The notes under the pieces were generated by a model. The model was given only the letters and a program-made list of their open reading frames with translations. It was not told where the DNA came from and searched no databases. The translations under genes were made by a program, and so were the position numbers. From Paracidobacterium acidisoli (GTDB taxonomy: Bacteria; Acidobacteriota; Terriglobia; Terriglobales; Acidobacteriaceae), in contig NZ_QVQT02000001.1 in NCBI RefSeq assembly GCF_003428625.2, forward strand, positions 186,001 to 250,000: a stretch of 64,000 nt of DNA, in the 5' to 3' direction. Shown here in pieces: positions 54,607 through 64,000 of this stretch; positions within the stretch are counted from its first letter, which is position 1, and every line of letters begins with the position of its first letter.

Positions 54607-55983
54607 ATGGTTCGTTCGCGACCCGGAGTATATTTGCTGGGCCTGGCGCTTGTCGCATGCTCCGCAGTGAATGGCTTCAGCCAGGCGGAAACTCCCGCGC
54701 CTGGGCACATGACCTCAGAGCAGGACCATCAGCAGATGATGGATCAGCTTCACATCACCTCCCTGCGTCCCGGAGTCAGCGCCGACCTCAAAGCGCCCAA
54801 CGCCGTCAACTATGACGAGTCGAAGGCCGATACCGGCGAGAAGATTCCCGACCCTCTCGTGATGAATGACGGCAAACGGGTCACCTCGGCGAAGATGTGG
54901 TGGAAGAAGCGCCGCCCCGAGCTCGTCGAGACCTTCAGCGAAGACGTTTATGGCCGCGTGCCCAGTGTGACGCCGAAGGTGAGCTGGGAGCTGACCGATA
55001 CCGCCAGGGAGACGGTCGGCGGCGTGCCCGTCATCACGAAGAAACTCATCGGCCACGTCGACAACTCCTCGTATCCCGCCATCTCTGTGAACATCCGTCT
55101 CTCGCTCACCACGCCCGCCGGCGCGAAGGGGCCGGTCCCCGTCATCATGGAGTTCACCTATGATCCGGTGCTGATGGCCGCCCTCTTCAAAAAGCGCGGC
55201 ATTCAGCCCCCTGCCGCTCCTCCAGGCCCCTCGTGGCAGGAACAGGTCATCGCCAAAGGATGGGGTTACGCAAGCCTCATTCCCACCGATGTGCAGCCCG
55301 ACAGCGGAGCCGGACTGACCGAGGGCATCATCGGCATGATCAACAAAGGACAGCCGCGCAGACCCGACGACTGGGGCGCGCTGCGGGCATGGGCCTGGGG
55401 CGCCGGCCGGGCGCTCGACTACTTTGAGACCGATCATGCCGTCAATGCGAAACAGGTCGGCATCGAGGGCCATTCACGCTACGGCAAAGCGGCGCTCGTG
55501 ACCATGGCATACGATCAGCGCTTCGCCATCGGCTACATCAGCTCCTCCGGTGCAGCCGGAGCCTCTCTCTGGCGGCGCAACTATGGCGAGCAGCTCGGCA
55601 ACATCGCCGGCATCGGCGCATATCACTGGATGGCGGGAAACTTCCTGAAGTATGACGGGCCGCTCACCGTCAGCGATCTGCCGGTGGACTCCGACGATCT
55701 GATCGCTCTCTGCTCTCCCCGTCCGGTCTTCATCAGCGGCGGCGCCACCGACAAGGGTGATGGATGGGTCGACGCCAAAGGCATGTTCGAAGCCACCGTA
55801 CTGGCCGGCCCCGTCTATCGTCTGCTCGGAAAGAAGGATCTCGGCACCACCGTCTTTCCTCCCATCAAAACTCCGCTGATCGACGGCGATCTCGGCTTCC
55901 GGCAGCACGACTACGGACACACTCCGGTCCCGAACTGGCCGACCTTTCTTACCTTCGCCAGCCACTACTTCCCGGCGGAATAA
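54607..55983 (+). CDS. CE15-like glucuronoyl esterase / acetyl-xylan esterase-type hydrolase
   Basis: 458 residues from ATG 54607, preceded by GGAAGGAAG. The N-terminus is a signal peptide or a lipoprotein signal (LVAC at 15-18). The alpha/beta hydrolase nucleophile is Ser 290 in GHSRYGK, close to the CE15 pattern GCSRxGK but with His for Cys. The C-terminal HDYGHTPVPNWP supplies the catalytic His. CE15 enzymes cut ester links between lignin and glucuronoxylan. The gene has no polysaccharide-degradation neighbours and is divergent from glyQ. Confidence 0.83.
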   Translation: MVRSRPGVYLLGLALVACSAVNGFSQAETPAPGHMTSEQDHQQMMDQLHITSLRPGVSADLKAPNAVNYDESKADTGEKIPDPLVMNDGKRVTSAKMWWKKRRPELVETFSEDVYGRVPSVTPKVSWELTDTARETVGGVPVITKKLIGHVDNSSYPAISVNIRLSLTTPAGAKGPVPVIMEFTYDPVLMAALFKKRGIQPPAAPPGPSWQEQVIAKGWGYASLIPTDVQPDSGAGLTEGIIGMINKGQPRRPDDWGALRAWAWGAGRALDYFETDHAVNAKQVGIEGHSRYGKAALVTMAYDQRFAIGYISSSGAAGASLWRRNYGEQLGNIAGIGAYHWMAGNFLKYDGPLTVSDLPVDSDDLIALCSPRPVFISGGATDKGDGWVDAKGMFEATVLAGPVYRLLGKKDLGTTVFPPIKTPLIDGDLGFRQHDYGHTPVPNWPTFLTFASHYFPAE

Positions 55984-55998
55984 GTCGACAGCAATGCA

Positions 55999-56031
55999 GA
56001 AGCCCGCGCGCCAAATGGTACGCGGGCCTTC
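55999..56031 (+). terminator. Hairpin after the CE15-like gene
   Basis: GAAGCCCGCG and CGCGGGCCTTC pair with one bulge around a 12-nt loop. There is little T-tract. Confidence 0.45.
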
Positions 56032-56068
56032 CGCTGCTCAGAATGCGATGAACGAACAGTACGAAGAA

Positions 56069-56413
56069 TCAGTACCGTCCGCGGCCGCCCCGGCCGCCGC
56101 CGCCACCACCACCTGCGCCGCCCTTCTGCGCCTGGTAGCAGTCACGGCAATATACCGGACGATCGCCGCGGGGCTCGAACGGAACCGTGGTCTGCTGTCC
56201 GCAACCGGAGCAGATCACCGAGGTGCCCTGCGCCTGTGCCCGATAGCCGCCGCCTCCGCCGCCGCCTCCCTGCTCGTTCTTTTTCGCCGAACGACAGGGC
56301 TTGCAGCGCTTGGGCGCGGAGTAGCCGCGCTCCCGGAAAAATGCCTGATCCTGACTTGTAAAGGTGAATTCCCGTCCGCAGTCGCTGCAGATGAGCTGTA
56401 AATCGCCGGCCAT
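56069..56413 (-). CDS. Double zinc-ribbon protein with Gly-rich linkers
   Basis: 114 residues from ATG 56413, with GAGG 7 nt upstream; the open frame runs 49 codons further without a site. First ribbon: CSDC ... CKPC (residues 9-43). An eight-Gly linker follows, then the second ribbon CSGC ... CRDC (about 68-92) and a C-terminal Gly/Arg tail ending GGRGRY. Such proteins are thought to bind nucleic acid or act in stress responses. The RGG-like tail supports RNA binding (inference). Confidence 0.87.
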   Translation of the reverse strand: MAGDLQLICSDCGREFTFTSQDQAFFRERGYSAPKRCKPCRSAKKNEQGGGGGGGGYRAQAQGTSVICSGCGQQTTVPFEPRGDRPVYCRDCYQAQKGGAGGGGGGGRGGRGRY

Positions 56414-56632
56414 GTGATTCCCTCGTATCTTGCAAAGTCCCGCGTAAGAGTGCCCGTGTAGCGACCAGCCGCTCTGTTTCTTGGAAGGAATCGGAGGACG
56501 GATGATGTCGACGAGCCGGAGATCTGGTTCTGGGCTGTTCCGGCAGGTCTTCGCCTGCACTCACAGAAGCAGGTGCAACTCAGGATGACACAGTGTGGTG
56601 CCGGTGTAAACCGCTCTTCTTTGCCTTCCTGC

Positions 56633-57208
56633 TCAGGAGGCCCCGCTGATCTGGGTCCGCAGAGCCTGTACCTCCCGGGTCAGAATCTCCAGACGGTCGA
56701 TCAGCTCGCGCTGGCGGTCCTCGTCCATCGACGGCCTGCGCCCTTCCACGTAGAAGGTGCCGTTGGGCTCCAGCACGCAGCGGGCCACATCGTTAAGGCT
56801 GTCGAAGCCCTGACGGTGCAGCACCGAGAGCAGCTCTTCCTCCGTCAGCAGCTCCCGTTTGAGAGCATGCTCGTCGGCCACTCCGTCCAGCACCAGCACG
56901 CGCTCCGTGCCCCCCAGCGCCTCGTTCATCTTCGGCGAGCCGTACAGCAGGCGCACCACAACCCAGTTGATCGACAGCAGAGCAACCGCGCCGATAATGC
57001 CCCCGGAGATCGAGTTGTCATCTCCGATGATCGCGTTCTGCACCGTGTTGGAGAGCGAGAGCAGCACCACCAGATCGAACGGGTTGAGCTGCGCCAGCTC
57101 GCGTTTGCCGAAGACCCGCAGCAGCAGGATCAGCGCCAGATACACGATCATCGGGCGCAGTATCTTCTCCAGCAGCGGAAGCTGCATGTGAAACATGTCG
57201 TGAAACAT
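56633..57208 (-). CDS. DUF421 (YetF-like) membrane protein
   Basis: 191 residues. Three N-terminal transmembrane segments (VYLALILLLRVFG, LVVLLSLSNTVQNAII, IIGAVALLSINWVVV) are followed by a cytosolic domain with ERVLVLDGV, LTEEELLSVLHRQGFDSLNDV and EPNGTFYVE, as in the family. A coiled-coil tail ends it. Function is not known; Bacillus relatives are linked to spores or stress. Confidence 0.9.
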   Translation of the reverse strand: MFHDMFHMQLPLLEKILRPMIVYLALILLLRVFGKRELAQLNPFDLVVLLSLSNTVQNAIIGDDNSISGGIIGAVALLSINWVVVRLLYGSPKMNEALGGTERVLVLDGVADEHALKRELLTEEELLSVLHRQGFDSLNDVARCVLEPNGTFYVEGRRPSMDEDRQRELIDRLEILTREVQALRTQISGAS

Positions 57209-57226
57209 GGAAACAGGGTACAGCGT

Positions 57227-57275
57227 TCAGGGCTCAGGACTCAGGACTCAGGACTCAGGACTCAGGACTCAGGAT
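57227..57275. repeat. Heptanucleotide tandem repeat (7 copies)
   Basis: TCAGGGC, five TCAGGAC and TCAGGAT follow one another without gaps. Confidence 0.9.
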
Positions 57276-57332
57276 TGGACGTTCGCTGCCTAAGCCGCGG
57301 CCGCACTGTCTTCCAGGTATTTACATTCCCAA

Positions 57333-57387
57333 AGCAAAAGATGCCACCTTAAATCGAATGACGACAAATCGGATAGCGTCTTTTGCT
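57333..57387. repeat. Inverted repeat between the heptad arrays
   Basis: AGCAAAAGATGC (57333-57344) and GCGTCTTTTGCT (57376-57387) pair at 11 of 12 positions around a 31-nt loop. Confidence 0.6.
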
Positions 57388-57393
57388 GTTTCT

Positions 57394-57465
57394 GCGCCCT
57401 GAGCCGTGCGCCCTGCGCCCTGTTTTTGTTGTTTCTGAGCCCTGCGCCCTGAGCCCTGTTCCCTG
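57394..57465. repeat. Degenerate heptad arrays in the opposite orientation
   Basis: Two short runs (57394-57422 and 57435-57465) of GCCCTGM-type heptads, the reverse complement of the TCAGGGC unit, separated by a T-rich spacer. Confidence 0.7.
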
Positions 57466-57470
57466 TTACG

Positions 57471-58436
<966 letters not shown>

Positions 58437-58837
58437 GCAGTATCTCCTTTAAATGCTATAATTTGCTTACATCATAGCGAACCCGTCCGGGAGTTTTGCT
58501 CTGCTTCTCTTTCCTTCCCCGGCCAGGTTGTCCGGCATCCGTTTCGAATCGCAGAATTTTTACGCTGCCCGACGAGCAAATACGGTAGTAGTTACTCAGC
58601 ATATCGAAAACCGGAGAAGCCTCCCATCTTCTGCGTTATAGTTACGGATGTAATCAAATCCGGGAATTTTTCCCACTTTGGTTACCTGCTGTTCATCGGT
58701 TCCAGGTTATCTTACGGTAACTATTTTCTTCCCGAGCCGCAGTTGTCCGGTCCCTTTTTATGCTCGGCGTGTTCAGGCGCCAGGGTCCGGCCCGGAAGCT
58801 CCGAAGCCGAAAAGGCGATTCGAACCGGCGAAACAGA
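58437..58837. other. Intergenic region without recognised gene
   Basis: About 400 bases between the divergent galE and TonB genes, AT-richer than its surroundings. A TATAAT occurs at 58456-58461 on the plus strand but has no matching -35. Nothing else could be supported. Confidence 0.4.
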
Positions 58838-60004
58838 ATGGCGACTCAAGTGCACACAGATACAAAGGATGTGTCGGCGCAGAGGGAGTTTCGTCTGAAT
58901 TCAACTGAACCGGAAATGGAAACCACAGAGGTTATGGCAACAAACGAAGCATTTGATCGCGGAACCTTCGGCCTTCTTCCAGAGGAAAAGGGCCGGATGC
59001 GCTCGCTTGGCGCCAGTACGGCCATCAACGCAACCATTGCTGCCCTTGTTCTGCTGCTGACCGCTTCCGGAGTACATCAGGTTCAGGTCAAACGGTACGA
59101 CACGACGCAGCTGATCTTTCCCGTCGAGCAGCCGAAGCCCTATGTCCCCCCGGTACCCAAGGTGAAGGTCATCCCTCCCCCTCCTGTGGAAAAACCCCGG
59201 CGGATCGAGCTGCCCAAGCCTGTTCCGGAGCCGCCGAAGATCGCCGAGATCAAGGTTCCGGTTCCCGCTATGCCGAAGATCGAAGCCGCTCCCCCGCGCC
59301 GCGTGACCCCTCCCCCGCAGCCCAAAGTCGGCCTCTTTAAGAGTGAGACGCCCACGCCGGTCGCCAACAACCGCGCGGAACCGAGCCTGAAGACCGGCGG
59401 CTTCGGCGATCCGGTCGGCGTAAAGCCGAATCCGAATGCCACCCGTCCCTCGCAGCTCGCCACCGTGGGCTCGTTTAACGGCTCGCCAGGCGCCGGACAG
59501 CCTGCGGCCGGATCGGCCCGCGGCGGATCAGTGCACGGCGTAGACTTCGGCTCCGGCGTCGCCAACGGAGTTCCGGGCGGTAAAGATCGCGGTGCGGTCG
59601 CTTCAGCGGGATTCGGCTCCGGCGTCGTCGGCGGAACCGGCCGTCCAGGCAGCGGAGGCACCGTCGCCCGCGGCAGCTTCGGCTCACCCGCTTACGGGCC
59701 CGCAACGCCCGTAGCAGTCAGGCCGCAGGAGCCGGCAGCGACTTCCATCGTCGTCCTCTCCAAGCCCCTGCCCAACTACACACCGGAGGCACGGCAGCTT
59801 AAAATTCAGGGCGACGTCACGCTGGAGGTTCGGTTCACAGCGGCCGGCCAGGTCGAGGTTCTGCGCGTCATCAGCGGTCTCGGACACGGGCTGGATGAGC
59901 AGGCAAGGGTGGCAGCGGAGCATATCCGCTTCAAGCCGGCCACGCGCGATGGGCACGCCGTCGATCAGGTGAGCGTGGTGCACATCACCTTTCAGATGGC
60001 CTGA
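58838..60004 (+). CDS. TonB family energy transducer
   Basis: 388 residues if ATG 58838 is used; no start has a good Shine-Dalgarno, and ATG 58760 is also in frame. One transmembrane helix (61-79) follows a cytosolic N-terminus of unusual length. A Pro/Lys-rich spacer (about 95-170) and a Gly-rich stretch lead to the TonB C-terminal domain (~305-388; YTPEARQLKIQGDVTLEVRF). It should couple the proton-motive force to outer-membrane receptors such as the two encoded at 10-20 kb. Confidence 0.9.
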   Translation: MATQVHTDTKDVSAQREFRLNSTEPEMETTEVMATNEAFDRGTFGLLPEEKGRMRSLGASTAINATIAALVLLLTASGVHQVQVKRYDTTQLIFPVEQPKPYVPPVPKVKVIPPPPVEKPRRIELPKPVPEPPKIAEIKVPVPAMPKIEAAPPRRVTPPPQPKVGLFKSETPTPVANNRAEPSLKTGGFGDPVGVKPNPNATRPSQLATVGSFNGSPGAGQPAAGSARGGSVHGVDFGSGVANGVPGGKDRGAVASAGFGSGVVGGTGRPGSGGTVARGSFGSPAYGPATPVAVRPQEPAATSIVVLSKPLPNYTPEARQLKIQGDVTLEVRFTAAGQVEVLRVISGLGHGLDEQARVAAEHIRFKPATRDGHAVDQVSVVHITFQMA

Positions 60005-60103
60005 ATGGTTTTTGGCTGAATCTGCGCCGCATACTGAGATTTATTTTGGGGCGCCGGTTCGGCGATTTGGAAATGCAGGAATGAAGTCCAGGAGAACTAA
60101 AAC

Positions 60104-61879
60104 ATGTTTCGTAAGTTAACCGTGCTGGGGCTGGCTGTTTCGGTCAGCTTTGCCGCTGCCTATGCGAAAACCCCGCGTACCTCTCCTCTGGTGCCTCTTA
60201 CGCCGCAGCAGACAGAGCTGGTCCAGAAGGCGATCGCCCGCGAGCGTGCCACTGTCGCTCAGATTCGAAAGAGCACTCCGGTCGTGCAGTCCTACATTCA
60301 GGACATGCGTCCGGACCCGAAGCTGTATCAGATTCCGGTTTCGGATCAGTACATGCTCGGACGCGTGGACTTCGGCAAGACCTTCAACGCTGAAGAGTAC
60401 TCCGGCAAAAAGAGCTCCGTTGGATTCTTCAAAGGTTCGCTGAAATTTGTCTCCGGACTCACGGATTCCTTCCACATGAAGAACTCGGCGACCGGATTCA
60501 TGGACATGATGTTCGTCGATCCGAGCGGCTTCGATCTGCAGCACTACGACTTTTCGTATGTGCGCCGCGAGTTCCTCGGCAACGTGCGCACCATTGTCTT
60601 TGATGTGCGTCCCAAAACCCATACCGGCAACGGCCGCTTCTTCGGCCGCATCTGGGTGGAGGATCAGGACGGCAACATCGTCCGCTTCAACGGCGCCTTC
60701 ACCGACAACTCCAGCGATGATGTGCCGCACTACTTCCACTTCGACAGCTGGCGCATGAACGTGCAGCAGGGACTGTGGCTGCCCGCCGCCATCTACGTCG
60801 AGGACACGATTCGCGCCGGCAAAGGCTCGAAGGCCGAAAGCCTCCGCGGACAGACCTACTACTGGGGCTACTCGCTGAAGCTGCCCACCCGCGAGACCGA
60901 TAACGAATCGATGGAGATCGACAACGCGCAGGACCAGAGCGCCAACTCCGCCGACGTCAGCCCCCTGCAGGCCCAGCGTGAATGGGTCTCTCAGGCCGAA
61001 CAGAACGTTCTCGACCGCCTCACCCAGGCCGGACTCATCGCTCCTCCGAGCGATTTCGACAAGGTCCTCGAGACGGTGACCAACAACATCATCATCGGCA
61101 ACAAGCTCGCGCTGCCGAATGATATTCACTGCCGCGTCATCCTCACCACGCCGCTCGAATCGATGTCGGTCGGCAACACCATTCTGCTCAGCAAGGGTCT
61201 GGTCGACGTGCTGCCTACCGAAGAGGATCTGGCCGCGGTGCTCAGCTTCCAGCTCGCGCACATCATCCTCGGCCATCGCATCGACACCCGCTACGCCTTC
61301 AACGACCGCCTGCTCTTCCCTGATGAAGCCGCCTTCCAGCGGATTCATATGGATCACTCGGTCATCGACAACGAAGCCGCAGCGAAGAAGGCGGTCGAGC
61401 TCTTCAACAACTCCGTCTATCACGACAAGGCCGGCAGCGTGGGCCTGTTCTTCGAGCAGCTGCGCGACCGCGAAAAGCCTCTCAATGCGCTGCTGACGCC
61501 GCGCCTGGGCGACTCGCTGGTGCGCGAGGACGGAAGCCCCTGGCTCTCCGGCCTGATGCCGAACGCACCGCGGCTCGACATGGACAACCTGAACCAGATT
61601 GCCGCCCTTCCTCTGAACAGCCACCTGAAGATCGATCCCTGGGATGACAAGGTGATCTGGCTCAACGTCAAGCCGGTCACTCTGCTCAACGCCCGCGACA
61701 AGATGCCGCTTGAGATTACTCCGGTCTACTTCCGTCTCCAGCGCTATCAGATACCCGCCGATCTGCCCGCAGGCGCAACCCAGGGCACGGCAGCACCTCC
61801 TCCGGCTGACGCAGGTGCAGGTGCCGCAGCGGCTCCGCCAGCCGCCGATGCCGGCAACGCACAACCGCAGCAGCAGTAA
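60104..61879 (+). CDS. Secreted protein with degenerate M48-like domain
   Basis: 591 residues from ATG 60104 (AGGAG 9 nt upstream) with a signal peptide ending AYAK. The N-terminal half (about 90-260) is beta-rich and recalls outer-membrane lipoprotein-sorting folds. The C-terminal half has M48 landmarks (SVGNTILLSKGLVDVLPTEEDLAAVLSF), but the zinc site HExxH reads FQLAH at 382-386: the first His and the Glu are lost. It ends in an Ala/Pro/Gln-rich tail. It is likely a non-catalytic relative of the protease at 43055. It follows the TonB gene on the same strand. Confidence 0.82.
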   Translation: MFRKLTVLGLAVSVSFAAAYAKTPRTSPLVPLTPQQTELVQKAIARERATVAQIRKSTPVVQSYIQDMRPDPKLYQIPVSDQYMLGRVDFGKTFNAEEYSGKKSSVGFFKGSLKFVSGLTDSFHMKNSATGFMDMMFVDPSGFDLQHYDFSYVRREFLGNVRTIVFDVRPKTHTGNGRFFGRIWVEDQDGNIVRFNGAFTDNSSDDVPHYFHFDSWRMNVQQGLWLPAAIYVEDTIRAGKGSKAESLRGQTYYWGYSLKLPTRETDNESMEIDNAQDQSANSADVSPLQAQREWVSQAEQNVLDRLTQAGLIAPPSDFDKVLETVTNNIIIGNKLALPNDIHCRVILTTPLESMSVGNTILLSKGLVDVLPTEEDLAAVLSFQLAHIILGHRIDTRYAFNDRLLFPDEAAFQRIHMDHSVIDNEAAAKKAVELFNNSVYHDKAGSVGLFFEQLRDREKPLNALLTPRLGDSLVREDGSPWLSGLMPNAPRLDMDNLNQIAALPLNSHLKIDPWDDKVIWLNVKPVTLLNARDKMPLEITPVYFRLQRYQIPADLPAGATQGTAAPPPADAGAGAAAAPPAADAGNAQPQQQ

Positions 61880-62001
61880 CTCTTTGAGCATCGATGTGCA
61901 GCTGGTTACCACCGGCTGCACATCCTTTCACTGTGTTCGGTGTTCTTACAACAGAGCGCACATCTTCCTGGAAATTTCAGGCTTTTCTTGGAGATCCTAT
62001 C

Positions 62002-62589
62002 GTGCTTAAAAAAATTGTTATTGCAGCCACTCTCTTCTTTTTGCCAGCCGCAATCTATGCGCAGAGCGCCCCAGCTGTGACCGGTGGCGGGTCTTCCATC
62101 TGGGCCGGAGGTGAGTTCTCCAACTTCGCCAACGACTATCTCGGACGCGATGTGGGCCCCACTGTTTTTGTTGACTACAACGTACACCCCAAATGGGGCG
62201 CGGAAGGCGAAGCCCGCTGGCTGAACTGGAGCAGCAAAAACGCGAGTACGGAGAAACTATCCAATTACCTGATCGGACCACGCTACCGGATAGTCCGCTT
62301 TCACCATCTGTCTGTCTGGGGCAAGTTTCTGCTCGGCGCTGGTCTTCAGACCTATCCATCGGTCAGTCAGGCGGTCGCCGAGCCAATCGGCAGCGGCAGC
62401 TATTTTGCCTATGCTCCGGGCGTCGACGGCGAATACCGGATTACGAGCCGGATCTCGGCACGCGCCGGCTACGAGTGGCAGTTCTGGCCCTCCGCGCCAG
62501 GTGCGGCCTTTACAAATGGGAGACCGAGCAATGGCCTGACTCCGACCGGATGGGGAATTGGCTTCAACTACCGAATCCTGGGCCGGTAA
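62002..62589 (+). CDS. Outer-membrane beta-barrel protein
   Basis: 195 residues from GTG 62002 (GGAG 9 nt upstream; the signal peptide starts MLKKIVIAATLF and ends YAQ). Alternating amphipathic strands with Gly and aromatic residues fit a small 8-stranded OmpA/OmpW-like barrel. No ligand is known. A strong terminator follows. Confidence 0.85.
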   Translation: MLKKIVIAATLFFLPAAIYAQSAPAVTGGGSSIWAGGEFSNFANDYLGRDVGPTVFVDYNVHPKWGAEGEARWLNWSSKNASTEKLSNYLIGPRYRIVRFHHLSVWGKFLLGAGLQTYPSVSQAVAEPIGSGSYFAYAPGVDGEYRITSRISARAGYEWQFWPSAPGAAFTNGRPSNGLTPTGWGIGFNYRILGR

Positions 62590-62607
62590 TTCTCTACCGC
62601 AATATGT

Positions 62608-62640
62608 AAAGGGCTGGGCTTCGGCTCAGCCCTTTCGCTT
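62608..62640 (+). terminator. Rho-independent terminator with TTCG loop
   Basis: A 12-bp stem (AAAGGGCTGGGC / GCTCAGCCCTTT, one G-U pair) closed by a TTCG tetraloop (62620-62623), followed by CGCTTTT. Confidence 0.82.
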
Positions 62641-62813
62641 TTCTGCAGATCGCAGCGCAGCAGCCTGCCGCGATCACAGCAACAGCTCTCGTCATCGCTT
62701 GCCCTCCAGCCCCCCGACCGCAGCGCCGACCTCCGCACCGCACTCTTGCGCGCCGCCATGCTCAGCCCTCTCCCTGCGAGGAGGCATCCCGTCTCTGCGC
62801 CCAAAAGAAGCGC

Positions 62814-62849
62814 CCAAAAGAAAGATCCCGGGCCGCAGCCCGGGATCTT
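62814..62849 (-). terminator. Rho-independent terminator of the next outer-membrane gene
   Basis: A perfect 12-bp stem (AAGATCCCGGGC / GCCCGGGATCTT, 62822-62833 and 62838-62849) with a 4-nt loop, followed on the minus strand by TTTCTTTTG. Confidence 0.85.
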
Positions 62850-62868
62850 CGATCAGCCTACGAATGAC

Positions 62869-63474
62869 TCAGAAGTGATACGCCACACCGATCACCGGGT
62901 TGTAGATGTTGTAGTACCGGTTGGTGCGCGTGTCATTGTTCGGGAAGCTGAAGGAGGGCGTCTTTACGACGATGCCGCGATACTCCGCCCGAATGTCAAA
63001 GCTCGGGCTGATCTCGTAGGCGATGCCGCCGCCGTACAACAGCCCGATATTCGTGTTCTGGCTCAGGCTGTTCTGAAAGTTCGTCTTCGAGTCGTCGATC
63101 GGAGTGAAGATGTAGCCGCCCACACCTGCCTCGAGAAACGGGTTGAAGTTTTTGAAGATGAAATTGTAGACATACGCGCCGGAGATTTCCTGCATCCGGG
63201 TATGCACCAGAATATTGTTGGTCGGAATCAGAAAGTGATTCACGTTCTGCACGTACTGATAGTTCAGCTCCAGTGCGCTGCGGGGGGTCAGCATGTAGCG
63301 ATAGCTGAGAAGACCGCCATAACCAACGGTTGCATGCAGCAGCACGCCGTTGCCATAAGCATAAGGAGGAATAAAGCCCGCACCGCTTACGCTGATGTCC
63401 TGCCGGCTTTCCTGCGCAAAACCCGCAACTGCCAGCATCGGCAGCAGCACTGCTAACAACAAAAATTTCCTCAT
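62869..63474 (-). CDS. Outer-membrane beta-barrel protein
   Basis: 201 residues from ATG 63474; upstream codons are open but lie before the signal peptide (MRKFLLLAVLLPML, ending FAQ). Amphipathic beta-strands and a terminal Phe (GVAYHF) are typical of small outer-membrane barrels. It converges on the previous barrel gene, each with its own terminator. Function is unknown. Confidence 0.87.
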   Translation of the reverse strand: MRKFLLLAVLLPMLAVAGFAQESRQDISVSGAGFIPPYAYGNGVLLHATVGYGGLLSYRYMLTPRSALELNYQYVQNVNHFLIPTNNILVHTRMQEISGAYVYNFIFKNFNPFLEAGVGGYIFTPIDDSKTNFQNSLSQNTNIGLLYGGGIAYEISPSFDIRAEYRGIVVKTPSFSFPNNDTRTNRYYNIYNPVIGVAYHF

Positions 63475-63579
63475 TCGTTCCAGAACCTCTCGCCTGCCGA
63501 AAGCACCGCAGGCGGAACGCCTCTCGGGCTCGTCAAAGTCGGGTCTGCCCTGATGACGCAGCCCACTCGGCCATTGTAC

Positions 63580-63601
63580 CTGTCGAAGAGCGATTCGACA
63601 G
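63580..63601 (-). terminator. Hairpin after the LysR gene
   Basis: CTGTCGAA / TTCGACAG with a 6-nt loop, just after the stop of the regulator. No T-tract. Confidence 0.35.
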
Positions 63602-63611
63602 CAGTCCCCCC

Positions 63612-64000
63612 TCATTCCCCTTGCTCAATGCGGTACATGAACGGCTTGCCGCGCTCGACGGCCAGAGCCTTCACCACGCGCAGAAAGGCCGTGCCCGCGT
63701 GCGAAAGCGTGGAATGGCGGCGGTGAATCAGCCAAAGCTGCCGCTCGATCGCCAGCTCCGGCACCGGAACCCGGACCAGCTCCCCGCGCGCCAGCTCCTG
63801 CTGCACCGTCAGCGCCGGAACCAGCGCCACGCCATTCCCCATCGCCACAAACCGCTTGATCGCCTCAAGGCTCGGCAGCTCGGTGCGCATGTTCAGCGGC
63901 GTCTTGTGCTCCTCAAACGTCTCGATCACGCGCCTCCGCAGCGGCGACACCACATTGTGCGCCACGAAGTTCTGCGCGCCCAGATCGCGGATGGAAACGT
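63612..64000 (-). CDS. LysR-family regulator, C-terminal part
   Basis: The gene enters from beyond the right edge; about 129 residues are visible. They form the end of a LysR substrate-binding domain (LPSLEAIKRFVAMGNGVALVPAL, LWLIHRRHSTLSHAGTAFLRVV). The DNA-binding domain is outside the window. The GTG at 63965 is internal, not a start. Confidence 0.85.
   Translation of the reverse strand, partial: VSIRDLGAQNFVAHNVVSPLRRRVIETFEEHKTPLNMRTELPSLEAIKRFVAMGNGVALVPALTVQQELARGELVRVPVPELAIERQLWLIHRRHSTLSHAGTAFLRVVKALAVERGKPFMYRIEQGE

Noticed and set aside
60116-61921. A 601-codon frame antisense to the M48-like gene
   Set aside because: It mirrors a high-GC gene; the sense frame has a signal peptide, Shine-Dalgarno and domain evidence.

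Overview
The window looks like chromosomal DNA of an Acidobacteriota bacterium (class Terriglobia, Acidobacteriaceae-like). This rests on gene content, not on a database search: an ADOP-type (acidobacterial duplicated orphan permease) protein, Oar-like TonB-dependent receptors with an N-terminal carboxypeptidase-regulatory-like domain, giant Ig-repeat surface proteins whose repeats each carry a Cys pair, and high-GC coding. No insertion sequence, prophage, plasmid gene or CRISPR array was seen.

Layout. 1-1.3 kb: 3' end of a PQQ/cytochrome c dehydrogenase. 1.6-8.1 kb: a lone receiver protein, then a tightly overlapping operon of an RsbR-S-T stressosome module, an RsbT-like/PP2C fusion and two hybrid histidine kinases. 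8.1-14.7 kb: an OmpR-type two-component pair divergent from a TonB-dependent receptor and a histidine-acid phytase/phosphatase. 14.8-16.2 kb: fumarase. 16.5-22.9 kb: a large Oar-like receptor and, convergent to it, an ADOP permease with a PadR-like operator over its promoter.

23-40 kb is the accessory heart of the window: a run of secreted, cysteine-containing proteins. It holds two giant Ig-repeat proteins, a Sel1 protein, a SurA-N/DsbA fusion, a small eight-cysteine protein, an STN-domain protein, a LuxR-type regulator, a PilZ protein, a Ser/Gly-linker protein and a BIG2-repeat lipoprotein ending in the same eight-cysteine module. Five copies of a 14-bp motif (GAYTARNYCANNTG), with weaker relatives, lie in front of genes of this stretch. 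I infer a co-regulated envelope/surface set, possibly under the resident LuxR-type protein.

40-64 kb is mostly metabolic and housekeeping: DUF488, S10 carboxypeptidase, M48 protease, three MDR dehydrogenases, a Tat-exported metallophosphatase, zwf, tRNA-Arg(CCU), glyQ/glyS, a CE15-like esterase, zinc-ribbon and DUF421 proteins, galE, a TonB energy transducer, a secreted protein with a ruined M48 active site, two small outer-membrane barrels and a partial LysR regulator. A previously uncalled 42-residue Cys-rich secreted peptide lies at 50.5 kb, and heptad repeats in opposite orientations lie upstream of the DUF421 gene.

Start codons were chosen from Shine-Dalgarno sequences, signal peptides and domain boundaries. 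Several genes use TTG or GTG.
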